64,000 bases of DNA from Sarcophilus harrisii (Eukaryota > Chordata > Mammalia > Dasyuromorphia > Dasyuridae), in NCBI RefSeq assembly GCF_902635505.1, contig NC_045427.1, forward strand, positions 53,656,539-53,720,538. Reading direction: 5' to 3'. Below the pieces are notes generated by a model. The model saw only the letters and a list, made by a program, of their open reading frames with translations. It did no database searches and was not told the DNA's origin. Within the stretch, counting starts at the first letter, position 1, and each line of letters begins with the position of its first letter. Below, one piece after another: positions 12,005 through 22,616 of the stretch. The position numbers and the translations under genes are program-made.

Positions 12005-12790
12005 AGGAAACTCAACTCACCTTGGCAGTTGTGTGGAGGATTGGTTAAGAGACTTGAGGCAGAAGGACATCAATTAAAAGGTTGTTGCATTTCCTGAGGC
12101 AAAAAGTGATGAGGGTTTAGGGTAGTGGGCTGTGTGAGAAGAAAGGCCAGATGTAAAGAGGGATGTGGAAGGAGACCTGAGAATATGTGAGGGTAAAGAT
12201 TTGAAGATGATGCTAAAATTGCACACCTGGTTGATTGGGCAGATGGTGGTGCCCTTGATGGAAAAAGGGAAGCTTAGAAAAGTAGGGTTTGTGATGGGGG
12301 AAAATTAAATGAATTCTGTTTTGGCTAGTTGGAGTTTGAGATGATTTCTAATTAGAAATATGAGAGGAGACATAGATGATAGATGGAAATGGATATGTAT
12401 GTATATATATATACATATATGTATTTTGTATAAGTATACACACGAACACAAATTCTTGATGATATTTTTTGGTTATAGGAAAACAATAACTGGAAACTGA
12501 GGTAAGCAGGATTAAGTGACTTGTCAAGTAAGCAGGCAGCTGGTGACTGGCTACTAGAGTTCAGGAGAGAGAATAAGAAAGGAAATATATCTCTGGGAGT
12601 CGTTAGCATAGGAATGATCATTAAATCTATAGAAGCTGATTAAGTCACTGTGAGTGTTAAGAAAAGAGGACTCTGGCCGGAGCTTTTGGGGACACCCAAA
12701 GTTAGAGAAGGTGATGTGAGTGATGGTCCGACTGCTTTGACAGATCAATTCTGGCTTTGGAGAGGGCAGTTTCAATTGGACCAGACTGTG
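12005..12790 (-). mobile_element. L2-type LINE, reverse transcriptase remnant
   Basis: The minus-strand frame around 12554-12775 reads FSNFGCPQKLRPESSFLNT, then LISFYRFNDHSYANDSQ, a decayed form of the L2 VPQGSVLGP and YADD boxes. The plus strand shows the mirrored ggtggtgcccttgatggaaa. A TA/CA-rich microsatellite interrupts it at about 12395-12445. Confidence 0.75.
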
Positions 12791-13219
12791 GAAGATTGAG
12801 AAGAGAATGATGAATGCTCAGTGTCCGTCAGGGAACGTCCTAGAGTTCTGCATTACAGAAGAAGGTAGAGCTGCTGATATTGATGAAATCATGGGTCTGT
12901 TCCACTTCCATCCCCCATCCCTCTAAAAGAAGTGAGAGAAAAGAAAACGGAGGCAAAAATAATCAATAGGCTTGGGGATTGGTTTGTGAACAAACTGAAA
13001 GGTTTGTGTTTGAAGAGTTGATAAAAAAGAGAGATACTGAAGATTAGAAAGGAGAGGACTATGACTGAGGGATTCCCACCAGAGTAAACAAGGGTAGGGA
13101 TGGGACAAATGGAACATTAAAGAGACAGAAAAATGCAGTTTGTCTCATCCAGGACACCGTATCTCCATTAAAGGATGCAGCTGAAAAGTCACAAAAAAAT
13201 TGTTTGTTTTTTTAAAAAA

Positions 13220-13395
13220 TCTATCTCTGGGTGACCATGTGCTACAGCAGAATATGTTGAAATTGAAGTTGCAATTTGATTCACATTCTGGTTGTCACCC
13301 ATGTGATCTTGAACAAAACAGTTAATTTCTTTAATCCTCAATTTCTTCATCAGTGAAGTGGAAGATTCCAATAAATGGACTGAGATGATAAAAGA
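13220..13395 (+). repeat. SINE fragment
   Basis: Plus-orientation MIR/MAR1-like text (gattcacattctggttgtca, tcctcaatttcttcatcagt). Confidence 0.5.
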
Positions 13396-13573
13396 CAGAA
13401 ACGGTAAAAAATAAAAAACAAAACAAAAAAACTGGGCCACAGGCAAAAGCACTGAAATGATTAATGGAGCTGTGACTTGAGCCAAGCCAACAACTAAGAA
13501 TTATGTGAATAGTTACTATGCAGTTTTGACTTAGGAATTCCACTGGGTATATATGCCATAAAGGTTATCTGTC

Positions 13574-13576
<3 letters not shown>

Positions 13577-13613
<37 letters not shown>

Positions 13614-13620
13614 TATACAC
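13577..13620. repeat. (AC)n microsatellite
   Basis: About 14 AC units at 13581-13607, then a short AT/AC mix. Confidence 0.9.
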
Positions 13621-14320
13621 ACTCCAAACTGCACATCCTATCCTGGTCTCTCTCCAGAATCCTAGTTTCCTATTACCAACAGTCTACTGAATATATTGAA
13701 TACCCCATAGTCCTTACAAATTCAACATGCCTCAAACTGAAACGTCCCCCCAAATCCACTTTTTAAAAATTTCCCTATTTCTTTAGTGTTGATATCCGTC
13801 AGTTATGCAGATAAGCTTTGTCATTCTCCACTCTTCAATCACTCCACCCACATATTCACCTATTGTCATCTTGTCACAGAACTTTCAGACCGTTTCTCAC
13901 CTATGTTCCCATTTCCCTACCAATATGACTACCATTCAGAGTATGGCCTCTTCTCTGGGATCATTGCAATCACTTCCTAACTGATCCCTGCCTCACTCAC
14001 TATGTCCCAGTCAACCCAGAGTTGCCAAGATGATTTTCTTTAAGTACGAATCTAAACACATCATTATGATGAACCTATCATTCAGATTCCAAATGGCTCT
14101 TTGTTCTATGGTTCAATAAAAAGTCCTTACCCTGGCACTAAAAGCCACTCATAGATAGACTCCAACTTGTATCCAGTCTTTATTTACATTACTCCCCTTC
14201 ACTCTGTCTACGATGCAACCGAACTGGTCTTGCTTTCCTCACAATCTTTCACCTTGCCCAAAACTGCCTGCTACTGCTCGAATACACCCTTCCAGTTGGG
14301 TCCCCACTGAGCAATGACTA
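13620..14320 (+). mobile_element. L2 LINE 3' portion
   Basis: Reads like L2: gagttgccaagatgattttc, aacacatcattatgatgaac, atggttcaataaaaagtcct, ttaccttgc-type tract. Diverged, with no open frame. Confidence 0.75.
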
Positions 14321-14334
14321 TCACAAATTGTAGT

Positions 14335-14735
14335 CTGTCTTTTGCTTTTGAAGGGATTGTGACATTGTTATATATAGCTAGAAACGGAATTTCTGGGTCA
14401 AAGGACATAGAAGCTTTGGTAATTTTGTTTCTGTAACTTCAGAATTGGGTGTACCAATTCTTGGCTCTATCCACAAATTTATGTCTTTCCATAAACTGTC
14501 CAATATTAACTATTCCTAACTTTTATCATCTTTGCCAATTTGCTGGGAGATTAAACTTGGTGGTTTTGGTTTGTTTATTAGTTATGTGAAGCATTCTTTC
14601 AATGCTAATAGCTAAGAACTAATTTTTCCTATTCTTTTATCACTAATAGCAAGATTTGGAGTCTTACATATGTTAAATGTCTCTAAATCTTGGATATCAG
14701 ACCCTTATCAGTTATTCAATGCAAAGATTTTTTTT
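14335..14735 (-). mobile_element. L1 fragment, antisense
   Basis: The plus strand carries the mirror of L1 3' ORF2 text (cccttatcagttattcaatg, tttgccaatttgctgggaga). Confidence 0.6.
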
Positions 14736-14928
14736 TGCTAGTGGACTCTTATCAGACCTACTGATTTGAGTAGGGAAAAAGCCCTAGAAATTTATGCCCT
14801 CAAAATAACCCAGTTTAGTTTGGGTAATTGTTCCTAGACTTGTTTGACAATCTCTAAACCACAGCTGTGAAAAGATTTTTTTTTTTTAACATCTCCACTT
14901 CAGCCACCTCAAGCTATAGATAGATTTC

Positions 14929-15428
14929 TGTAATGTTCTGGTTAGCTTTCTGGAGGTCTTGGTACCTGCCTTCATTTCAGCAGAATAATCACCATGAGAA
15001 TAGCCAGGAATAAAGTCCAAATTTTTTATTATCTCCTTCACAGTCTGCCTCCTTCATCTGGGACCTAGCTAAGCTTTCTTGAGGGCCTTCGGATGGGACT
15101 TTGTCTCAGTGGAGAAAGAGCTACCAGGAGCTTGATCAAAGATGAATTGTCTCTCTCCCAATCCTTGTTGACTCTTATATACTCTATTACAAGTACATCA
15201 TCTTAGGTGTCAATCTCATAGAATAGGTATCAATTTGTAAAATTGTAAACTAGAAAATCATCCTAATTCTACTGAGTTAACACCTTGTTGTAGGATTAAA
15301 TCAATCATACTGAACTGGAGAACTCACATGCTAAACTAGATAACCATTGCCTTATCAATTCAATTGAGTTAACATCTTGTAAGAATCCTTGTTTCAAATA
15401 TATTTCTCCAGAATTCTGGCCCATTACA
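14929..15428 (-). mobile_element. Solo LTR of an endogenous retrovirus (fossil)
   Basis: A 500-bp element bounded by perfect 7-bp inverted ends, TGTAATG...CATTACA. The minus-strand order is U3, a TATATAA box (15181-15175), AATAAA (15030-15025) and a U5-like end. Flanking 6-mers gatttc/ggtttc look like a target duplication with one mismatch, which would suit a class II-like element. No internal region or partner LTR is present. It is probably of moderate to old age, since it sits among old L1 debris and its flanking repeats differ. Confidence 0.75.
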
Positions 15429-15559
15429 GGTTTCAAATATGGAAGGTCCATCCAAGGAACATTCACTTTCTCTACTTATTCATTATTTCTTTAAGGGATG
15501 GGTGGGTTTGTAACTGAACCTACAAAAGGCACTGAATGGATTTTGATAAAAATGAATCC

Positions 15560-16020
15560 CAAATGCTTTATTCATTATGTAGTTAATTTTGAGTGGAACT
15601 TTCCTTTCCAATTATTACCTCTCATATTTTATTATAGAAATACTGTTGATTTTTAAAATTTTATTTGGTAGTCTGCAACACTGCCAAAATTACATGTTTC
15701 TTCACCAACTCTTATTTTCTAACTAAATTACTAGGTTTAACTTCTCTTTGCTTATGTTTAGGCCTTCCTGATTGCTGTTATTAATGTTTAAGCTTTATCA
15801 GATAGAGGTAAGAGGGGACACAGCCTTGCTTTATTATCCCTATATTCAGTGAGAAAGCTTCTAATATTTCTCCATTATATATTATGTTTGCTTTTGGTTT
15901 TACTTTTTTTAAAAAAAAAAAGCCTTATATGCCTTTAATTTGTATTTTGAGTAAAAGATGCTATATTTTATCATGCTTTTTGAGAAATTGTTAGTCTTAA
16001 AAATGTTTGAATATTCACTG
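15560..16020 (-). mobile_element. L1 ORF2 fragment, antisense
   Basis: Plus-strand text mirrors L1 ORF2 (aagaggggacacagccttgc, ttctccattatatattatgt). Decayed. Confidence 0.65.
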
Positions 16021-16789
16021 ATTATTCCTCCTTGGTTTAGATATTAGAACCATATTTGTTTCACTAAAGTGTAAAAGTCTAGAACACTTTTTTTGTTGTT
16101 TTTGAGAATAATTTGTGCAATGTATGCATGAATTCTTTGAAAATTTAATAGAATTCTCAAAAGAAAAAAAAAAAAAAGTCCAAATGGAGGGACCCAGATC
16201 TGACATGTAAAGATTACCAAAATGTTGGTAGCTTAATCACTATTTAATATAAATCTATGTCAATGGAAATCCTTATTTATTAAGGATATTAGAAACAAAT
16301 AAGTCATTTAAAAGGTGGCATATAATAAAATTAAGCATAGAAAATAAGATAAACATCTTTTAAATTTGCAAAGGGCCCCAAAGGGAAAATACAATTACTT
16401 ATAATTAACTTTACAATCACAAGTCTCATAAACAGTGGAAGGAACCCAAGACACTAATTGTAGTCAACTAGTGTCAAATCAGGCAGCAAATAAGCTCCAA
16501 CCACCCCCATTTTGGCCTGAATCATGCTGAGATAGGAAAATGCATAACAAAATAAATAAATATATAATACAACAATGTTTTCTAAGTCAATATGCTGCTG
16601 CAGGGATGCAGTTCTTTTTGAGCTTGACCCCACTGTTCAATTTCATCCTGTCCTGAATTAAATCTCAAGTCTACTAATTAGGCAAGTCATATCATAGATC
16701 AAGAATTCAACAGAATCATATAAGCCACTCACATTGCAGGAGAACTGGACATGGTTAAATGACCTCACAGGATTAAAAAAAAAAAAAAA

Positions 16790-17101
16790 AGACACAAATA
16801 TGAAGCTGGAAAGGGCCTCAGAGGTCATATGATACAACTCAATTATACTTGATTAAAGTGAAGACCAAGAAGGGCAATGATTTGAGGTCACAAAGGTACT
16901 AGGTGGCAGATTAGGATATTTAATTCTATTGATCTAACTCCAAACCTGGAATTCTTTGCTGCCTCATCACTTTTGTAAACTTTATTTTCCTCAATAAAAT
17001 AGGGGTAACATTACAAATTACTAATTTCACTGGGTTAGTGTGAGAAAAGTTAATAAACTTTAATAAACAGTATATAAAATATATATATATATATATATAT
17101 G
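16790..17101. repeat. MIR-type fragment, SINE tail and (AT)n
   Basis: 16790-16965 is a MIR-like element, minus (gaagctggaaagggcctcag). 16965-17060 is a plus SINE tail (cctcaataaaataggggtaa). An (AT)n run fills 17081-17101. Confidence 0.6.
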
Positions 17102-17109
17102 AATACACA

Positions 17110-19375
17110 CTCCCCCACCCCCAATAAATTAAACAGCCCAGTAGCCAAGGTAGTTTAAATTATCTTTAATGTAAATACAAGGACTTAAAATATAACTTGG
17201 GAGTTGATTGCATGGACATTTTCAGCTGTAAAAGACTATTCTGACAAAATAGCATATTTAGTAAATAAGCACTTACACCGCACCTCGTGATCCTGAACCA
17301 TGATCACAGCATACAAAAGGAGGAATTGGTTAAAACAGGAATATAAACAATCTTGGATCTCAAATGCAAACCAAAATGCAAATTCAAAATTCATATTCCA
17401 TACAAAATTAAGTACTTACCACAGTTATAAGTTTCATTGAGAGGATAGGTAGAGGTTTCATATATTACTTTACAGGATATTAATTTAAAAAAATATTGCA
17501 GTGATGGTGTCAAAATTTTTCCAAAAAACAATTTAATTCCTTATGTCCAAAAGACAGCTATATTTTGTTTTGAAATCCCTACAAATAAAAGGTTTATAGT
17601 GCTATGCTATTAATCAAATTAATTTGTTCTAAATGTCACAAAATAAATTACAAAATTATTAAATACTTGCTAAAGATAATTTTTAAAAATGAAAATACTA
17701 AAGCAACATCACTGTCATTCACATCCATTATGTGATGTGTTTTTCAATGAACAAATAGGCTGTTGAAATGTTATTTGTGTTCTCAAAATAATTTCAAATG
17801 ACATTTCTGACTTCATAGTGAACTCAGTATACGAGAATGCATCAAAGGAAAGAGTACAGTCATCTACTATAAAAAGGAGGAAATTGGGGATCACAGAAGT
17901 GACTTTCCCAGAATCACAGGTAGAATTAGTAACAAAGCTTGGATTTGGCTTTAGATCTATGGCCTCTTTCCACTATATTACACTAGTCTGGCCTCTGAAT
18001 ACAATAAAAAACAATGGACTGAAAATCAAGGGATCTAGATAAATCTGCTGTGTAACCTTGGGACCATCATCTTTGAACCTCTGTTGGGGGTAAAGAGTGT
18101 ATTGTTAACTCCCAATATTGTGTGAGACATAGGACTAAACAAGAGTAATCTCTACTTTTCATTTTCATTTCATTTACCTATTGGTAAAATGAGGCATTTG
18201 GACCAGATGATCTCTACCTACCATTTGCTATAGCAAATTATCTGTTTCTATCCTTATCTTCAAAAATAAATTGCTGCATTTTTTAGCCCTCTTCTGATGT
18301 TATTTACTGACAATCATATATTAACATTTCCCCAAGAAAATGTTAAAAATTTATCAAGTTCATAACAAATCTACCCAAAGAAGCTTAATTTACCATTTAC
18401 TGATAGATATGGAAGTAAACTACACACTCTCCAAAATACATTCTTTTATTTAGTCGATTCAATAGAGAAAAATCCAATGGGCAAACTCATTTGCAGCCAA
18501 CAACAGGTAAGTCAAACCACACGAAACCAAACCACCAGTTGAGTGAATTTTTCTCTTTTCAAGTGGTTGAAGTGAGTTGATGTCAAATAGAGACTTACAG
18601 GAATTACATACTTCTGTTTCATTGCAGCTTTAATGATGGTAAAGTTTCCTTCAGCTATTACACAATGAATAATTAAACTGATTTGAAAGTTTAAATTAAC
18701 TATTAAATATTTTACTTTTCAACAGCCTACTTTACTAGGCACACAGGTTTTTCTTAAACCAATGAAAATACAAATACATATTCATATTCACTAGTATCCA
18801 TGTATTGTCATAAAACAGTCAACAACTCATAAACAAAAAAGACAGTGTCCCTGCCTCCGTGGAAACAACAAAGCATTTGATTTCATTAAACAGGACAGGT
18901 AGAGAGAAAAGAGCACCTCCTGTGCACAAGTGTAGAGATTATCCTTTCTCCTCCTTCCCCCCCTTTAAAAAAAAACATCTAAGCCCTTTTCTGGAAAAGA
19001 AATAAAATATTGTGTCTGCTTTTTTTGTGAGCTGATAATCATTTCAACGTAGATACTTCATCAGACTCTTACTACAGAGTAGAACTATATTGTAAAATGT
19101 GCAAAATGCACTGAAACGCTTTCTTTTCAGTAAGAATTTAAATATTAAAGAAAAATAATTCTGTCACATACATAGCATCCCTTTGAACTCATAGAAGATG
19201 AGAATGTAATTTACTGTCATGGGAATGCAATCTCACATTCTGAGTGCAAAACAAGGAAATGACCAATATGAAAAGGTTTACACTAGGTTAACAATTTACT
19301 TCTGGGATCTTGGAAGTCTTTTATCTGGATGTACTGAACAAGACTGAAATGCTATCAAGTATTGGAATGTATGAA
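17110..19375. other. Mostly unique 3' flank with two SINE fragments
   Basis: AT-rich with no gene seen. About 17860-17995 is a MIR-type fragment, minus. About 18000-18240 is a plus SINE interrupted by roughly 100 bp. The rest, including 18,250-19,375, is unrecognised. Confidence 0.45.
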
Positions 19376-19377
19376 CT

Positions 19378-19562
19378 GATAGTACTCAAACTTTTTGGTC
19401 TCAGGATCTCTTTATACATTTAAAAATTGAAGACCCCAAAGAACTTTTTCTTCTGTAAGTTCTATCAATACATTAGTATTAGTAAGAATAGTTTTAACTT
19501 GAAGATCCCTTGAAAGTGTCTCTTGGATTCCAGGCTCCACACTTTGAGGACCTCTGGTACAA
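19378..19562. mobile_element. hAT-like nonautonomous DNA transposon fossil
   Basis: Starts near tactcaaactttttggtctc and ends near ccacactttgaggacctctg, which are mirrored hAT-type ends. The interior caggatctctttatac / accccaaagaactttttctt is a familiar mammal-wide MER motif. About 185 bp, no coding capacity. Confidence 0.65.
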
Positions 19563-19569
19563 CAATTCA

Positions 19570-20720
19570 TTAGGCAATCAATTCTTAATCAAGTTGGCCA
19601 ATTATCCACTTGGCAATCATCTGTGGCTAATTCTTAATTCTAACCTACCCATTCAAGATATTTCTAAGCTCTGTTGGCTTTTTAGCAATTGAACACATAT
19701 TTCATTATCAGGATGACCAGAAAAGCATATCCAATTCTAAAAAATATATAATATGTTTAAAGTTAAGTAGTTTATGATTATCAACCATTTTGCTGCTTCT
19801 ACTAGTTGAATGAACTTTATGACTTTAAAAAATCCTGGATCAATATTTCAAACAAAAAATAAATAGACTAAGGGATAGATAGTAATGCAATCCAGATCAC
19901 TGGTGGGAAGGAAATAATTTCAAAACTCCTATTAATACTAGCCTTATTTCTCTTGTAGGAAGAGCCTTTCTATACAGGAAACTAAGAGAAAAGTTAATCT
20001 ATTGACTACTAAATGGCAAAACTAATGCCTAGATACATCTAGGGATGGCAACAACAATAAATATATTAATTAGAATTTGATAACACTTGAACTTATTTAT
20101 TACTCTTAAATTCCCAACATTTCTTCCTCCCAGAAAGTGATATTTGAAGTTTTAAAATTAAAATGACTTTTGGGGGCAAGATCAATACCTTAGGAAACAA
20201 TTTTTATATTTAAATCTATTTGAAAAGGTCTCATCCTGGATCCGTTTCCCACAGGTTATGCACCTAGCTGTGTGCAAATGTACACATACACAGGTACATA
20301 AATAATGGTTGATTCACTAACAATCACTAACTAGCTGAAATTCAGGAATCTTGGGAAGATAATGCCATGAATGAAATCTCAGAAGGGAGAAAGATAAAGA
20401 AAACCAAACAACTATCCATAATACTGAGACTTTAGGGACAAAAACTACATTTAGATTACACAAGATAACATGTACTCTATACCACAACAACCATGAGAAA
20501 CAGATTTAGCACATATAACTGAATTTGTGTTTTAATAAGGTACTTCAAAATTATATTTTACATAATCTTTGGCAGAGCTACTTTCCTTACAAGTAATTTG
20601 ACTTCTAAGAACCATACAATCCTTAAGTTTTAAGGAACTGAATGACGCATCATTCAGGAAAGAACCCAAATTGGCTACCAGTGTTGAATTTGAATTGTAT
20701 CTGCTCACAATTTTTTTCCA
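19570..20720. other. Unrecognised 3' flank
   Basis: No gene or named repeat recognised. Confidence 0.4.
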
Positions 20721-20724
20721 ATGA

Positions 20725-20890
20725 GAAAAACAGGCCACTAATTTGATCTCTGTGGGTCACATATTGACTTAGTTTTAAAACATAACATTATTGAGATTTT
20801 AGATTCGTGTTTTGCTAAGTATTTCCCAATTACATTTTAATTCAGACTACATTTGAAAATGTTTGCAGGTCATCACAAAGGATTTTCACA
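20725..20890. mobile_element. hAT-like fossil, same family as 37.8 kb
   Basis: Shares gtgggtcacatattgactta and gtatttcccaattacatttt with the better-preserved copy at 37826-38032. Confidence 0.55.
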
Positions 20891-20989
20891 GGCCTTTTAA
20901 AAAAATTCAGGACCATGGTCTAACAATTAACTAAAGTCTATATTTGTATGAGAAGCCGAAGATGCTGACGGCTACTGGGAGATGGGGAT

Positions 20990-21045
20990 GTTCATGTAAT
21001 TATTACATTACATCATCATGTAATAATGATACATAATTATCATGT
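20990..21045. repeat. AT-rich imperfect palindrome cluster
   Basis: catgtaattattacattaca followed by atgtaataatgatacat and ataattatcatg. Overlapping near-palindromes able to form hairpins; role unknown. Confidence 0.6.
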
Positions 21046-21289
21046 CCCCCTTTCCTTCTTTTATTCTCAAACTACTATTTGATGGTGACAACTCAGGATT
21101 TAATCCCACCTATGGGACTCCAGGCTAAAGTAGTTCTTTAAGATTTATTTTAAATAAATAATTTACATTTAAGCTCAGATTTTTAAAAAAAGTACATTTT
21201 ATATAATACTCTTGTGCCTTCATTTACCCAAATCCCACTGACTGTAGTGAAAAGTATTTGTTTTGAGTTCTAGTCAGGCTTTTTTATAA

Positions 21290-21480
21290 ACAAGAAACAA
21301 GATCTACCATTTATTTAATGTGAGATCTTAGGAAAGTCACTTAATATCTTAGTCTTAGTTTTTCCATCTATAAAATGGGAAGAATTCTTGCCCTGCCTAT
21401 TTTATAAAGTATTACAATACCCCATAAACTTCAAAACATTCAAGAAGTGAGTTATTTTTAGACTAGGTCCAGTGTTCATT
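21290..21480 (+). repeat. MIR-like SINE just beyond USP10
   Basis: taggaaagtcacttaatatc and ttccatctataaaatgggaa in plus orientation. It marks sequence outside the proposed 3' UTR. Confidence 0.65.
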
Positions 21481-21554
21481 TTACACCAATTTACACAATT
21501 CTCAAAATGAATATTGAGGTAAGGCGCTTATATTCAAAGAAACACGCACCTCTT

Positions 21555-22428
21555 TAAACCAACTTTGTGATTTTTATTGATGGGTGACAACTTTATATTT
21601 CTAGATATCACTAAACTGTGTACAATTAGAAACTCAACATTAGAGAAGAGCAGACAGCAAAATTAAACAAAGCAGACAAAGAAATATCAACTTTCATTAT
21701 TTTGCCCATTTTTAAATCTTGTGTACACAGAAGCATAAATGCAGTTTGAAATCTTTAATAGCAATAAAGTTATAATCACCCATCTATATTTAGCCTAACA
21801 TCTTAACTCCAAATATTTGATCTGCAATGTATACTTCAGCAGTTTCCCATCGCATAATTATTAAAAATTCTTTTCCTATTTAGAACCAGCAACTTTATTT
21901 TTTGTTCTTTCTGTACATTTTCTTTCAAAGTAAGAACTTTCTCCTCTAAGAACTGGCTCATATTTTTATCCTTTATCAAAAACTAAAGGGGGTAGGTAGG
22001 GAGGAGAAGGTGTTTTAAAAAGTTTTTCACTTTTACAAGGAAAGATAAAATTCATTCTCACAGAAATTCACAAGTTTTGTTGCTGGTGCAGGATTTCTTC
22101 TACTAGGCAATTAAATTGGGAATTAGATGCAAATCCCCCTTTATTACCACAGGAAATCAGCATTATTCAGAAATAAAGGGGCTTTTGTATTTTTTAAATC
22201 AAGCAACAGTCTTTCAACCAAATGATTTTGATTTGGAAGTTAAAAAATCAACATAAACTATGCTGTGTACAAACTCCAAGGGAGTTAATTTCTTTTCCAT
22301 TCTATCCCACAGTTGCAAAGGAGAAATAAAGTTTCACTCAATAGAGCCATTAGAGAGAGGAAAAAAAGTTAGTAAGAGTTGGTATTCTAGAAAGCAGGTA
22401 TCTTGCACACACAGCACAGAGAAAAGTT
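21555..22428 (-). other. USP10: USP10 3' UTR (probable extent)
   Basis: Non-repetitive, T/A-rich sequence between the stop codon and the AATAAA at 21578-21573. The inferred length of about 870 nt is similar to the human 3' UTR as I recall it. Two earlier AATAAA hexamers on the minus strand (22145-22140 and 21899-21894) could give shorter tails. An old SINE begins only about 75 bp beyond the proposed end. Confidence 0.6.
21573..21578 (-). terminator. USP10: Probable USP10 polyadenylation signal AATAAA
   Basis: The minus strand reads AATAAAAATCACAAAG and then GT-rich GGTTTAAAGAGGTGCGTGTT within 40 nt. That is the usual hexamer, cleavage zone and downstream element arrangement. Cleavage would fall near 21,555-21,568. 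Confidence 0.6.
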
Positions 22429-22616
22429 TTAGAGCAGGTCAACTCGGCGATAGTACAGGAGGTAGGCTGTGCGTTCAGCAGAAGGCTTCACCACCTGATA
22501 CTGGGTTATCACTTTGACTGCCTGGTCATCAATACGTAACCAGCCATTTAGACCAATTTGGAAGACATCTGTAGTATAATGACCACCAGTTGCACTGTTT
22601 CCATGATGATAGACCA
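22429..22616 (-). CDS. USP10: USP10 exon 14, coding part: catalytic His box and stop
   Basis: 188 coding nt: [20 protein letters not shown], then [20 protein letters not shown], ending [15 protein letters not shown]. The catalytic His (human 749) is the CAT at 22579-22581 in [14 protein letters not shown] carries the third triad region. The acceptor is CTTTTTTTACAG. The stop occupies 22429-22431. Confidence 0.97.

Noticed and set aside
12554-12775. 73-codon minus-strand frame as a host gene
   Set aside because: Its text is a decayed L2 reverse transcriptase, not a host protein.
17110-19375. Distal USP10 3' UTR or 3' UTR of another gene
   Set aside because: A good poly(A) site at 21.57 kb followed by an old SINE argues for the shorter UTR; no terminal exon found here.
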